A stretch of DNA of 64,000 nucleotides from the NCBI GenBank assembly GCA_002104985.1, contig MCGO01000095.1, forward strand, positions 92,163 to 156,162. The letters are read 5' to 3'. Positions 12,079-21,481 of this stretch are shown piece after piece (positions within the stretch are counted from its first letter, which is position 1; every line of letters begins with the position of its first letter). The translations under genes were made by a program, and so were the position numbers. The notes under the pieces were generated by a model that saw only the letters and a program-made list of their open reading frames with translations, was not told the DNA's origin and made no database searches. The DNA is from Rhizoclosmatium globosum. Lineage: Eukaryota; Chytridiomycota; Chytridiomycetes; Chytridiales; Chytriomycetaceae.

Positions 12079-12780
12079 TCAAGCCCTCGCCTCACTCAAC
12101 TTCTTCTGCGCTCTTTGGTTTTGAAACCAAATCCTTACTTTCCCTACATCCATACCCAGTTCCATCGCGATTTCCCTGACTCGCTCTTTACTCGGGTGCA
12201 GGTTCTCAGCCAGGAGCTCCTTCAACCGTCTTTTACACCACCGTGGTGTGGGAATTCTTTTGTACGGTTTAGTAGATGGGCTGGGCGAGTATGATGCAGA
12301 CGACCGGGATCGAGGTATTACAGTCGTTTGAGATGGAGAGTTATTGATTTGTTTGCATGGTTGTGATAGAGCCGAGGGTGGCGGAGCAAGTTGGCTTGGA
12401 CTGGCTGTGTTGGCGACGAAGCCCACTTCCGGCAGAGCAAGTTGTTTGGGCTGTGGTATGAGTGGATGCTTAGAATTCCGAGGCTCAAGTTCGATGGGCG
12501 GCGATGGAAAGCTGGCGAATTGATCAAGGGGACTTGGTTGCCAAAGACTCAAGTCAGCCTGGCTTTGAAGAACTTCCTTTGGCAGAGCAGCAAAGCGAGT
12601 GTGTGATATGTTCAGAATGGCCAAGAGACTGTGCGTCATAGTGAAGGAGGGTGGAGGGGTGGAGACTTGTGGTGAGATTGAGTGATTTATGGAGTATTAT
12701 CGAAAAGACACTATACCTTCATCTCCGAATATATTGTCTCCATGAAGAAACAACCTTGGTTTCAATAATGCGGGTATCAT
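12079..12780 (-). CDS. homeodomain transcription factor, array member 1
   Basis: The C-terminal homeodomain covers about the last 60 residues: YKRIPTPRWCKRRLKELL, helix 2 with REIAMELGMD, and recognition helix KVRIWFQNQRAQKK. It keeps the W-F-N-R core, with Gln where many homeodomains have Arg (WFQNQR). I prefer a two-exon model. Exon 1 is 12780-12717 (starts MIPALLKPRLFLHGDN) and a 51-nt GTATAG...CAAG intron joins it to 12665-12079. The joined N-terminus resembles that of array member 3 (LHxDxxF, then SHTRFAALPKE and LSLWQPSPLDQF). The start exon is inference; the homeodomain is certain. Confidence 0.85.
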
Positions 12781-12872
12781 GCTCCAACGAATCTGACTTG
12801 TGTGCAATGGGTGCGAAAAACGAATGTAATGCTAACTGCTTTTTTTAATTTTGGAATACTAATTAAATGAAT

Positions 12873-13422
12873 TCACTTCTTCATACGATTCTGATACGTT
12901 CGTTGGTTCTGAAACCAGACTCGCACTTTAATACGATCTAACCCAACTTCATCTGCGATTCTTGCGATGGATTGCGGCTTTGGGTGCGGATCGAGAGCGT
13001 AATATTTACGAAGAATGTTTCGTTGGGAGCGTGGAAGTATGTGTCTTTGAGGTAGGGTTGATTGAGAGGAGGTGCCAAGAGATAGGGGCGTTGGGCTTTC
13101 AGACTTGAGAGAATTTGCCTCAATGTGATTGATTGTTGCTGAGTTAGATGCTGCGTGCTGTTGCTGTAATTGATGTTGAAGGATTGGCTGATTGCCCCAA
13201 GACTGTTGTAGATTCACATGGAAATGGGGATGCAGCATTAGATTTGGAGGTTCAGGCTGTCCATCGCAAAGAAGCGCCAACAGTCTTGTTGGAAGATGTT
13301 CGTAATTAGAAAACAGTATACATTGTCGTTTTATCTTACTGATCTAGATCATCTAGATATGTTAGTTGGTCGAGGATGTTGGTTGTCGTTGAATTATCCT
13401 TGTTAAGGTTCGGATTGCTCAT
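12873..13422 (-). CDS. homeodomain transcription factor, array member 2
   Basis: The homeodomain is at the C-terminus, with HILPRSQRNILRKYYALDPH, then IARIADEVGLDRIKVRVWFQNQR, ending a few residues later (TYQNRMKK). The main exon lacks an ATG. A GTAAGA donor at 13339 and an acceptor at 13285 give a 55-nt intron and an upstream exon starting at ATG 13422 (MSNPNLNKDNSTTTNILDQL). The joined frame reads DDLDQLLALLCDG without a stop. The N-terminal region is His/Gln-rich. This copy is the most divergent of the four and the shortest. It lacks the SHTRFAALPKE motif of members 1 and 3. Confidence 0.85.
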
Positions 13423-13642
13423 GGAAGTATAGATAGTCGTTATAGTCTTTGTTGTATCCGAAATAACTTTTCGCTAACGTATTTTGAAGGATGGACTTGA
13501 GGAATCGTGGGTTAACCAGCTCTCCCTCTTCATCACAACGCAACCAACTCGCTACGTAGAGATGCCAATTTAAGAGGCGAAATATTTAAACTCCAACTTT
13601 AATATTATTCTATATTCTATTCTTCACAAGTAAATAAGACAA

Positions 13643-14374
13643 TCACGACCTTTCATTCAATTTCATCTGTGCTCTCTGATTCTGAAACCAAACTCTTACT
13701 TTCCGTGTATCCATATCGAGCTCTTCCGCGATTTCTTTGACCCGCTCTTTATTTGGGTGTATGTCGTCCGCAAACAGTTCCTTAAGGCGTTTTTTACATG
13801 TGCGTGGAGTAGGGACTCGCTTGTAATGTTTCGAATAGCAGAGGGAGATTGGCGAGGGCGAGGCCCTTGTTTGGTGGGTGGCTTGATCTTGGGTGTTATG
13901 CGGCATGATTGGAAGGTCGGCTTGTGGTACGTTGTGGTTTTCAGAGCGTGACAAGCTGGGAAAGCATGACGGATTCACGAGGGAGTGGTGGCTCTCGATT
14001 TGCGTGTGTGGTTGCGATAGAGCGGTGGGTGGCGGTGCGAGTGGGCTTGAATCGACAGTGTTGAAGGCGAAGCCCATATCGGGGAGAGGAAGTTGTTGAA
14101 AGTGGGGTATAGGTAACTGCTCAGACTTCTGAAGGTCGAATCCGAGAATAGGCGATGGATAGCCCACGAATTGATCCAGTGGACTTGGTTGCCAAAGACT
14201 CAAGTCGACTTGGCTATGCAGAGCTTCTTTCGGGAGAGCAGCGAATCGAGTGTGCGACATGTTCAGCATGGAAAGAAGACTGTGCATGTTTTGAGCTGCA
14301 GCAAAGAAGGGTGGATGGAGATTCGCGTAGAGATTGGAGAATGATTCATCGTGGAGACATGACCGCAAGACCAT
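13643..14374 (-). CDS. homeodomain transcription factor, array member 3
   Basis: The C-terminal homeodomain reads YKRVPTPRTCKKRLKELF, then VKEIAEELDMDTRKVRVWFQ and NQRAQMK, ending shortly after. It is a close paralog of member 1 through its whole length, sharing SHTRFAALPKE, SLWQPSPLDQF and SPLAPPP. I chose ATG 14374 (MVLRSCLHDESF) because its first residues align with member 1; a second in-frame ATG lies at 14287. It appears to be a single exon. The linker between the N-terminal motif and the homeodomain is Ser/Pro/His-rich and probably disordered. Confidence 0.87.
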   Translation of the reverse strand: MVLRSCLHDESFSNLYANLHPPFFAAAQNMHSLLSMLNMSHTRFAALPKEALHSQVDLSLWQPSPLDQFVGYPSPILGFDLQKSEQLPIPHFQQLPLPDMGFAFNTVDSSPLAPPPTALSQPHTQIESHHSLVNPSCFPSLSRSENHNVPQADLPIMPHNTQDQATHQTRASPSPISLCYSKHYKRVPTPRTCKKRLKELFADDIHPNKERVKEIAEELDMDTRKVRVWFQNQRAQMKLNERS

Positions 14375-14489
14375 CTCCCAATCCTCTTCAATTAAATAAG
14401 GTCCGATAAAGCAGATAATGCATTCAGCCACCCTCCGCCATACAACGTCATTTACAATATTATTATCTATTCAATTAAACAAAAACGTT

Positions 14490-15215
14490 TCAGGAACTAA
14501 TCTCCCCATTCGCTTTCATTTGACTCCTCTGATTTTGAAACCAAATCCTGATTTTCCTCGTATCCATACCTAGTTCCTCAGCAATCTCTGATACCCGCCG
14601 TTTATCTGGATGCGCGTCGATTGCCAGCAGTTCCTTTAACCGTTTCTTGGCAGCACGTGGAAGAGGCGTGCGTTTATATTCGCGTTTTGAGGAGGGGTTT
14701 GTGAGGGATGTTGGGTTTAGCTGTGGCGATTCGGATTCAGATGATTCGTAACTTTTGTGGCGGTTTGCTGCTGTTACAGTTGATATTACTGTTGAAGTGG
14801 ATGGTATCGAGGCGGAAGATACCGCCGTAGATGGACTGGATGGGAATGTTGAGTTTGGGTTGGGTATTTGGTACATCGGGAAATATGACGCAGTGGTGGG
14901 TTGAGACCATGGCGCGGGTGGCAACGTTGAGAATCTTTCAGAGTCAGGAATAGGTGGCGGGAGAATAGAGCTCCGTTCGGCTTCGAAAAACGTTTGTCCT
15001 GATGTTTGTACACTCAAAAGAGGGTAAGGCAAGGCAGTGAAAGGAGATGGTTGTTGCTGCTGCCCTTGAATTGGGTTGTTGAAAGAATACAAGACTGGAT
15101 ATGACGGTGATGGGATGGTTGGTGTCAAGCTGCCTTGCTTCTCATTCTCAGAATTGGCGGGAAAGAACGGACAATCCAGAAACGACATGAGATCCTCATC
15201 ATTCGATGTCGCCAT
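14490..15215 (-). CDS. homeodomain transcription factor, array member 4
   Basis: Single exon, 241 residues, ATG at 15215 (MATSNDEDLMSFLDCPFF). The C-terminal homeodomain runs YKRTPLPRAAKKRLKELL, then VSEIAEELGMDTRKIRIWFQ and NQRSQMK. The long N-terminal part is Pro/Ser/Thr/Gln-rich and shows no other domain. Its homeodomain is close to member 3, but its N-terminus differs from members 1 and 3. It is the most 5' gene of the array as transcribed. About 400 bp without any gene separate it from the SDR cluster. Confidence 0.88.
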   Translation of the reverse strand: MATSNDEDLMSFLDCPFFPANSENEKQGSLTPTIPSPSYPVLYSFNNPIQGQQQQPSPFTALPYPLLSVQTSGQTFFEAERSSILPPPIPDSERFSTLPPAPWSQPTTASYFPMYQIPNPNSTFPSSPSTAVSSASIPSTSTVISTVTAANRHKSYESSESESPQLNPTSLTNPSSKREYKRTPLPRAAKKRLKELLAIDAHPDKRRVSEIAEELGMDTRKIRIWFQNQRSQMKANGEISS

Positions 15216-15605
15216 CTTGATTTGTTTTTCGAAGGTGTTAGGGTTCAGGTTGAGAAGGAGAGCGGTTTTGAGGGGAAATGCCGCGAAAGTTGTTTTTTCG
15301 TGGGTCAGAAAGAAGAAATTCTAGACAGCCGCCAGCACATCTCCATTACCTTCAAATATCAGGCAGGATGCGAACCTTGGACTAAGTTGGATGGCCGAAA
15401 AGTTACGGATGCAAGTCCACAGCCCCCAAAAGCCACACAACTTCTCTATCATTTGAAATAATGGGACGTATAAAGCAAGAACACAGTGTGTCGGACTAAG
15501 AAATTGAATTTTTAAGGTCTTGACGCCTTCTTCTTGAATATGGAACCATATATTTATATCTGAACTAAACAATTTGCCAACGATATGTGTCTCTACACAA
15601 GGCCA
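15216..15605. other. intergenic region, no gene seen
   Basis: This stretch lies between homeobox member 4 and the SDR cluster, upstream of one and downstream of the other, both on the minus strand. No conserved frame or RNA gene was seen. It presumably holds the promoter of homeobox member 4. Confidence 0.4.
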
Positions 15606-16575
15606 TCAGGATTCAATCTTCTGCGCAATTAGTTTCTCACTCACGTCCCACAACTTTGTTGCCATGTCAGCGTCAGTTGCCTTAGGGTGCATATTCTCAC
15701 CCTGACTCAACTTACAATCGTAATAGTAACCCCCCTTCACAACATCTGGGCTCAATGCACAAAGAACAGTGGTAGAAGCACCCTCAGGAATACTCTTGAA
15801 TCTCTCCTTAAACATTCCCGAACCAAGAGCTCTGCGGAAAATAAGGCCAGCCATTTCACCAATGTTTGTAATTCCAATATGGCGCTTGAGGTCGGTACCA
15901 CTGACGGCGCCTGGGTGCAATGAGACGGAGATGATGTTTTGCGCGGCGTAGCGTGTGTTCAATTCTTTTGAGGACGTTCGCGAGTTTGCTGTGGCCGTAA
16001 CGTGCCCATGGCGTGTATTCTTTTGCAGCGTCCAGGTCTTCGAAGAGAATTCCTTCGAGTGGAGCAAAGATTTGGGCACCAGAGGAAAGGGTTACGATTC
16101 GCGATGGAGACGCGGGAGTTGCGGTCTTGATGAGGAGAGGGAGGAGTAACTGAGTCAAATAGAAATGGCCAAGATGGTTTACACCAAATTGGGTTTCAAA
16201 GCCATCAGTTGTAAATGACTTTGGGCACGCCATGACACCGGCATTGTTGATCAAAATGTTGAGTTCAGTATGGTGAGCAAGGAACTGAGCTGCAAATGCC
16301 TTGACTGATTTGAGGGAAGCAAGATCCAATTCGTAGAAAACAACAGTGGCAGTTGGATACGCTTTCTTGATTGCATCGATCGCAGACTGGCCATTTGTTT
16401 CTGATCTGGCAGTGAGCATAACGGTGGCTCCATGGCCTGCGAGTTGCTTCGCGGTTTCAAGGCCCAGGCCAGTGTTTCCTCCCGTAATTAGGATGGTCTT
16501 TCCTTCAAGTTCGGATTGAAAGGCTTTAGCGACTTGTTCGGCCTCGGAGGAGGCAGAGAAGGTTGTGATACCCAT
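15606..16575 (-). CDS. retinol-dehydrogenase-like SDR, copy A (frameshifted)
   Basis: The start MGITTFSASSEAEQVAKAF leads into the cofactor motif TGGNTGLG, then NNAGVMACPK and the active-site YGHSK. Near 15968 the frame breaks inside SKLANVL. Compared with copies B and C about five bases are missing where FAKE should begin, and the rest of the protein continues in another frame to KLIAQKIES. The family resembles RDH11-14/WWOX-type NADP-dependent reductases. It is the first of three tandem copies in the same orientation. Whether the gap is real or an assembly fault cannot be told here. Confidence 0.75.
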
Positions 16576-16707
16576 TTGGATAGTTTGAAATCAGCTTATT
16601 TTTGAATGTGTGCCCAGTTTCCACTATCTAACTTATAATTCTAACTAAGACTAATAGATTTGTCTATCAAAATAAATGAACAACGTAAAAGATAAGTGCG
16701 AGTCAAA

Positions 16708-17691
16708 TCAAAGCTTTTCAGCGATAAGCTTCTCGCTCACTTCCCACAACTTATAAGCCAATTCCACATCATTTGCTTTAGAATGCAAGCCTTCTCCCTT
16801 ACTCATCTTGCAATCATAGTAATATCCTCCTCCTTCGACGGGTCCCAAAGCACAAAGGACAGTTGTAGAAGCTCCTTCAGGAATGGTCTTGCTCCGTTCA
16901 GTTAGATTACACAAGAGCTCCTTGGGTCTTTTGAGAATATTGGCAACGGCATTCATCAAACTTGAAAAGCTTGAGTAGCGGTACAAGTCAGATGAGAAGA
17001 TCACACCTGGGTGGAGCGAAACGGAGACTACGTGCTGCAATCTGTAGCGATTATTAAGCTCCTTTGCGAAAAGGACGTTGGCGAGCTTGCTGTGACCATA
17101 GCGAACCCATGGGCTGTATGCTTTGGAGGCGTCCAAGTCATTGAACAAGATTCCTTCCTTTGGAGCGAAAAGGTGCTGTGCAGTGGAGGAGAGATTCACA
17201 ATACGGGCTGGAGTCTGGGCAGTTCCAGTCTTGAGAAGAAGCGGAAGAAGGAGTTGAGTTAAATAGAAATGGCCAAGGTGGTTCACGCCAAATTGGGTTT
17301 CAAATCCATCGACAGTCAGCGACTTTGGACAGGCCATGACACCCGCATTATTAACCAGAATGTGTAATTGAGAGTGGTTTGCGATGAACTGATCGGCAAA
17401 TGCCTTGACTGATTTAAGAGACGACAGATCGAGCGAGTAACAGACGGCATTGGCAGTTGGGTACACCTTCTTGATCGAGGCAATTGCTTCTTCGCCGTTC
17501 TTTTCTGAGCGAGAAGTCAGGACAACTGTGGCGCCGTGGCCCGCAAGTTGTTTGGCGGTTTCAAGCCCAATTCCGGTGTTTGCCCCGGTAACGATAACTG
17601 TCTTTCCGAGGCAGTCTTCTTGGAAGGCATCGGCGACTTGCTCGGCGGTTGAGGCTGCAGTGAAGGTGGGCGGGGTTCGGTCTTTGCTCAT
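16708..17691 (-). CDS. retinol-dehydrogenase-like SDR, copy B (intact)
   Basis: A complete 327-residue single exon. It has TGANTGIG (Rossmann cofactor site), NNAGVMACPK, the substrate-side Ser in NLSST and the catalytic YGHSK, followed by SLHPGV. This is the intact reference for copies A and C, which share 60% or more by eye. RDH/WWOX-like SDRs reduce retinal and other aldehydes or ketones with NADPH; the substrate here is unknown. It starts at ATG 17691 (MSKDRTPPTFTAAS). Confidence 0.88.
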   Translation of the reverse strand: MSKDRTPPTFTAASTAEQVADAFQEDCLGKTVIVTGANTGIGLETAKQLAGHGATVVLTSRSEKNGEEAIASIKKVYPTANAVCYSLDLSSLKSVKAFADQFIANHSQLHILVNNAGVMACPKSLTVDGFETQFGVNHLGHFYLTQLLLPLLLKTGTAQTPARIVNLSSTAQHLFAPKEGILFNDLDASKAYSPWVRYGHSKLANVLFAKELNNRYRLQHVVSVSLHPGVIFSSDLYRYSSFSSLMNAVANILKRPKELLCNLTERSKTIPEGASTTVLCALGPVEGGGYYYDCKMSKGEGLHSKANDVELAYKLWEVSEKLIAEKL

Positions 17692-17812
17692 TGATTTGTC
17701 TCTGGTTTCTTCAACCCAGGCTTGAAAGTTTGAAAACGTGATGTTTAACTTTACTAATAATGCCTCATGGATGGAAAGGAAAAAGATAAATATTGAAGTG
17801 AATACGCAGAGG

Positions 17813-18792
17813 CTACTTTTTCAATGCGTCAGCAACAAGCTTCTCACTGACATCCCACAAGCGTTTCGCCAAATCAGCATCACCAGCACGAGGATGCAAC
17901 TTTTCCCCTTCACTGATCTTACAATCATAATAAAACCCTCCACCAGTAATATCGCTCCCAACAGCGCAAAGCACCGTAGTCGAAGCACCTTCCGGAATAC
18001 TCTTGTTCCGTTCCCCCATCACAACGCCCAAGGCGCCTGGCTTCGTCAAAACCTGCCACACCGTATCAATCACATTCCAAAAATCAGAGTGCCTCTTCAA
18101 ATCAGTCCCAATTATTACCCCCGGATGCACTGCAACAGAAATCAAGTTCTTGGAGGCATACCGTGCATTAATCTCCTTAGCAAACAACACGTTCGCGAGC
18201 TTTGCGTGGCCGTAACGAACCCAAGAGTTGTATGACTGGTCTGCGTTCAAGTCATCAAACATGATTCCTTCGGGCGGTGCATAAAGGAACTGGCCGACGG
18301 AGGAGAGGGTGACGATTCGAGATGGAGAAGATTTTGAGGCTGATTTTAGGAGGAGGGGGAGGAGGAGTTGGGTTAAGTAGAAGTGGCCAAGGTGGTTGAC
18401 TCCAAACTGGATTTCAAAGCCGTCAGTAGTGAAGGTCTTTGGACAGGCCATTACACCGGCGTTGTTGATCAAGATATTCAGTGTTGAGTACGTTGCGAGG
18501 AATTGAGTAGCAAAGGCCTTGACTGATTGGAGAGACGCGAGATCCATTTGGAGAAAGGTGACGTTGGCTAAAGGTAAGCTTCCTTGATTGTTTTCACTGC
18601 GGCTTCTCCATTCTTTTCAGAACGAGAGGTGAAGATGACAGTTGCTCCATGGCCTGCGAGTTGCTTCGCGGTCTCAAGGCCCAGGCCAGTGTTTCCTCCC
18701 GTTACTAGGATTGTCTTGCCTTGGATTTGTGATTGGTAGGCCTTTGCTACTTCTTCTGCGGTAGAGGCAGCCGTGAAGACTGTGGTTGCCAT
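17813..18792 (-). CDS. retinol-dehydrogenase-like SDR, copy C (one-base frameshift)
   Basis: The N-terminal part (18792-18568) has TGGNTGLG and ends in KTIKEAYL followed by a stop. The remainder (from about 18570 down to 17813) continues in another frame as LANVTFLQMDLASLQ and on to the C-terminus, with YGHAK as the catalytic motif. One missing base near 18570, beside a CC/TTT tract, explains the break. No intron fits. Both halves are otherwise well conserved with copy B, so the defect is recent or a consensus error. Confidence 0.75.
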
Positions 18793-19440
18793 TGTCTTTT
18801 ACCTTTTTTGTTTTTTGTTGAGTTTGTGATTGGGGGAATTTGATTGCCTCTTTTCAATGAATCCATTTGAAATCCAAAAGCCACCACGTTGACTCAAAAT
18901 TGACAAAAATACAGAATGCAAATAAATTATAAAAAGCTATTGATGGACGAGTCAGTTCCATCATCAATACGAAAGAATTGTACAACTCAAGAACAATCCT
19001 TGTAGGCCAACAGCGGGTCCATTTTTATATTAAGTTGAAAGATGAACCAAAAAAATACAATGGATATCCGAAACGTAGGGCAGTAGCCGAAGCACCGAGT
19101 TGTTCACAGTACCTTGAAAAGTATGCGTCTGATTCTTTTTCAGTGTCTTTCCGTCGCTGAAAGTACAAGGACACTCTGAATCTTATGAGGCCTTGAGATT
19201 CGTGTCGGAGTTTACGTCCTGAAAAAATTGTTGTAAAAATGACACTCGGTTACGAGAACACCTACTTTTCTTGGAATTTCGGACACGCTTTTTGAGGTTT
19301 TTTGGCATTCTTGCTTTGGAAATGCGGCTGCCATAAAGATATTGATGTGGCTAGTTGAGGAACTGGTTGAATACCATTCTTTGACTACTACACACGGACT
19401 TCAATCAAAGTCTTCATCACCAAGTCTACACTTTCTGAAA

Positions 19441-19475
<35 letters not shown>

Positions 19476-19878
19476 TGTTTTCAGGCACGATGGTCAATGT
19501 AACTGTGTTATTTCAATTGAGAGGTTTTGATTTGGGAGAGTGTCGAACATATGTCTCTAATTTGGCAAAATACTATGCCTTGCATCCGGCACTTGTGCTA
19601 TTCGACTCTTGACAGATTTTCGAGGATTGCAGAATGCATTTTCTGTTTGAGAAGAAGAAAAAAGAATTTGTCAGATTTTTCAACTTACGTTGATTCCCAA
19701 CACGTACAACCGCCATGAACATTTTAAGCAGTATCTTTGGAATCATTGAGTATCAAAGAATTGTCAATAGAGAGACTTAAAACAGATACAGTGCTCCCTT
19801 GGATTTTGGGCTTGTTGGATTTTTACCCATCGCACTTACAATATCGTGGGTTTCAAAAGACCAATTTTTTCTTCGAAA
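18793..19878. other. intergenic region with poly-T tract and a duplicated flank
   Basis: No gene is supported here. A run of 32 T lies at 19443-19474. The segment at about 19055-19180 resembles 20860-20975, which lies just upstream of the second small membrane-protein gene: CAGTAGCCGAAGCACCGAGT against CAGTCGCCGAAAAACCGAGT. The duplication unit of that gene family therefore included several hundred bases of upstream DNA. Confidence 0.45.
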
Positions 19879-20229
19879 ATGCCACTCTCGGAGGCAACCG
19901 CCTTCCTTTACCAACGCTTCAGCACCATGTGTCTTCTCGGGTTCGCAGGAATGACGTTCGAGATCCTCGCGTTTCTGCGCTGGCGATGTGTTGATCTTGG
20001 GGATTGTAAACCGACGCTTGCAAACCAAGTACCTGTGCTGGCATACATTTGCTTTGCTGCCTTGTCGTTTCTCGGGGCTGGTCTTTGTGCTATGCAACAT
20101 TGGAGGGATGTTGAATTGTTGGTCAGTGTGCTTGCGGCAAGGGAACCGGCGCACGAGAGGGGAGACAGATTTGATAAGTACATGGATTTGAAAAAGGAGG
20201 AAGGTTGTGTTCAACAATTAGTTTGTTGA
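19879..20229 (+). CDS. small two-helix membrane protein, family member 1
   Basis: 116 residues from ATG 19879 (MPLSEATAFLYQRF). Two hydrophobic segments are visible, around FSTMCLLGFAGMTFEILAFL and VLAYICFAALSFLGAGLC. A short loop with two cysteines (RWRCVDLGDC) separates them, and a charged C-terminal tail follows. I recognise no family. A close paralog lies at 21071-21382, a divergent one at 23303-23647 and a decayed one at 20400-20650. Reading frame, start and hydrophobic pattern are shared between members 1 and 2, which supports a real gene. Confidence 0.6.
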   Translation: MPLSEATAFLYQRFSTMCLLGFAGMTFEILAFLRWRCVDLGDCKPTLANQVPVLAYICFAALSFLGAGLCAMQHWRDVELLVSVLAAREPAHERGDRFDKYMDLKKEEGCVQQLVC

Positions 20230-20399
20230 GTTTGTATGCATAATAGACAGTAATATACTTTTAAATCTACCTCCTTCGTGGCTATGTTCCAAAAAGAATG
20301 AATTGAATGATGAGTCCCAGAAGAGAGATGGAGATTTGGCAATGAGATGCAATAGCGAAAAAATTCTTGCTGCCCACATTAAGGAGGAACGAACGGTTA

Positions 20400-20650
20400 T
20401 CTAAACTGTCACACCGTGATGTACTCCGGCGTCTCTATCAACGCTTCTTCATCTTACGTCCTTTTTGATTTGCGGATATGAGGTTCGAGATTATTGGCGT
20501 TGCGGTCTTTGATTTTGGGAAATGCAAACCGATACTTCCGAATCGAGTTTCCATGCTAAAATATTGTATTTCTTTTGCTGCTTTATCGTTTATTTGGGCT
20601 GGTGTTTATGCTGTATGACATTGGAGAGATTTTGAGGTGTTGTAGAGCGA
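20400..20650 (+). pseudogene. decayed copy of the small membrane-protein gene
   Basis: Base-level similarity to 19900-20130 is clear: GAGATTATTGGCGTT against GAGATCCTCGCGTTT, then CTGCTTTATCGTTTATTTGGGCTGGT against CTGCCTTGTCGTTTCTCGGGGCTGGT. The copy has several stops and indels and no open frame. Confidence 0.6.
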
Positions 20651-21070
20651 ATTAACTACAAAGAGCCTCGGTTCATGTGAGTGGAAAAAGTTCGGGGTAT
20701 ATGGCATACTATAAAGCGACAGTTAATAATAGTCGTTTGTTTTTTTGGCCATTCCCTCTCATTCAGCATGACAGTCTAGATTACGACCTTGGTTTTAAAC
20801 CATCCCGACAACAGCTACAAGAAGCCAAAGCTATGCAAAAGGGCAAAACAAGAAGATGGAAAAGATGGAGATTTGAACCAAAGGCCAGTCGCCGAAAAAC
20901 CGAGTTATTCAAGGTTCTCTTTAAGAAGGGACTAATTTTTCATTCAACATTTCCTCAGACTAAAAGTGCAAGGCACATTCATGTTTACGAAGTTTTCTAG
21001 AGCGGCAGTTGGGGCTGACTTTTGTGTTTTGATTGTTTTGGCCGTTATGATAAAATTGATATTAACACAA

Positions 21071-21382
21071 ATGCCACTCACGGATGCAAACACCTGTCTT
21101 CAGCAACGCTTTCTCGCTATATGTCTACTTGGCTTCATGGGCACCGTATTTGAGGTTATGGCTTTGCTCCAGTGGCGTTGTATTGATCAAGGTCATTGTG
21201 AACTGACTCGTGCAAATGAAAGACCCATATTGGGATATCTCTGCCTTGCGACTTTATTGTATTTCGCTGCGGGGGTTTGTACTATTCGATTCTTGATTGA
21301 TGTGCATGTATTGGTGGATGTACCAGAACAAGAACTGAATCTGCGGGAAATAGGAGAATCTGGCATAGAAAAGCTGTTATGA
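21071..21382 (+). CDS. small two-helix membrane protein, family member 2
   Basis: 103 residues from ATG 21071 (MPLTDANTCLQQRF), the position equivalent to the start of member 1; an upstream in-frame ATG at 20981 is less likely. It shares the pattern FLAICLLGFMGTVFEVMALL, a Cys-containing loop (QWRCIDQGHC) and the second hydrophobic stretch ILGYLCLATLLYFAAGVC. The function is unknown. It lies tail to tail with tRNase Z, about 100 bp from that gene's stop. Confidence 0.6.
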   Translation: MPLTDANTCLQQRFLAICLLGFMGTVFEVMALLQWRCIDQGHCELTRANERPILGYLCLATLLYFAAGVCTIRFLIDVHVLVDVPEQELNLREIGESGIEKLL

Positions 21383-21481
21383 TGTTTTCTTTCAATGGCT
21401 CAAATAAATGACAATTGAGAAACCTGAAGTACTGTATGTCATATCATCAACACCACTTCATGTAATGCATTTACAAGTAAT

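Noticed and set aside
12079..15215. The homeobox genes as a mating-type (HD1/HD2) locus
   Set aside because: All four genes are on one strand and have the same homeodomain type. There is no divergent HD1/HD2 pair, no pheromone receptor and no typical flanking gene. Tandem expansion explains them better.
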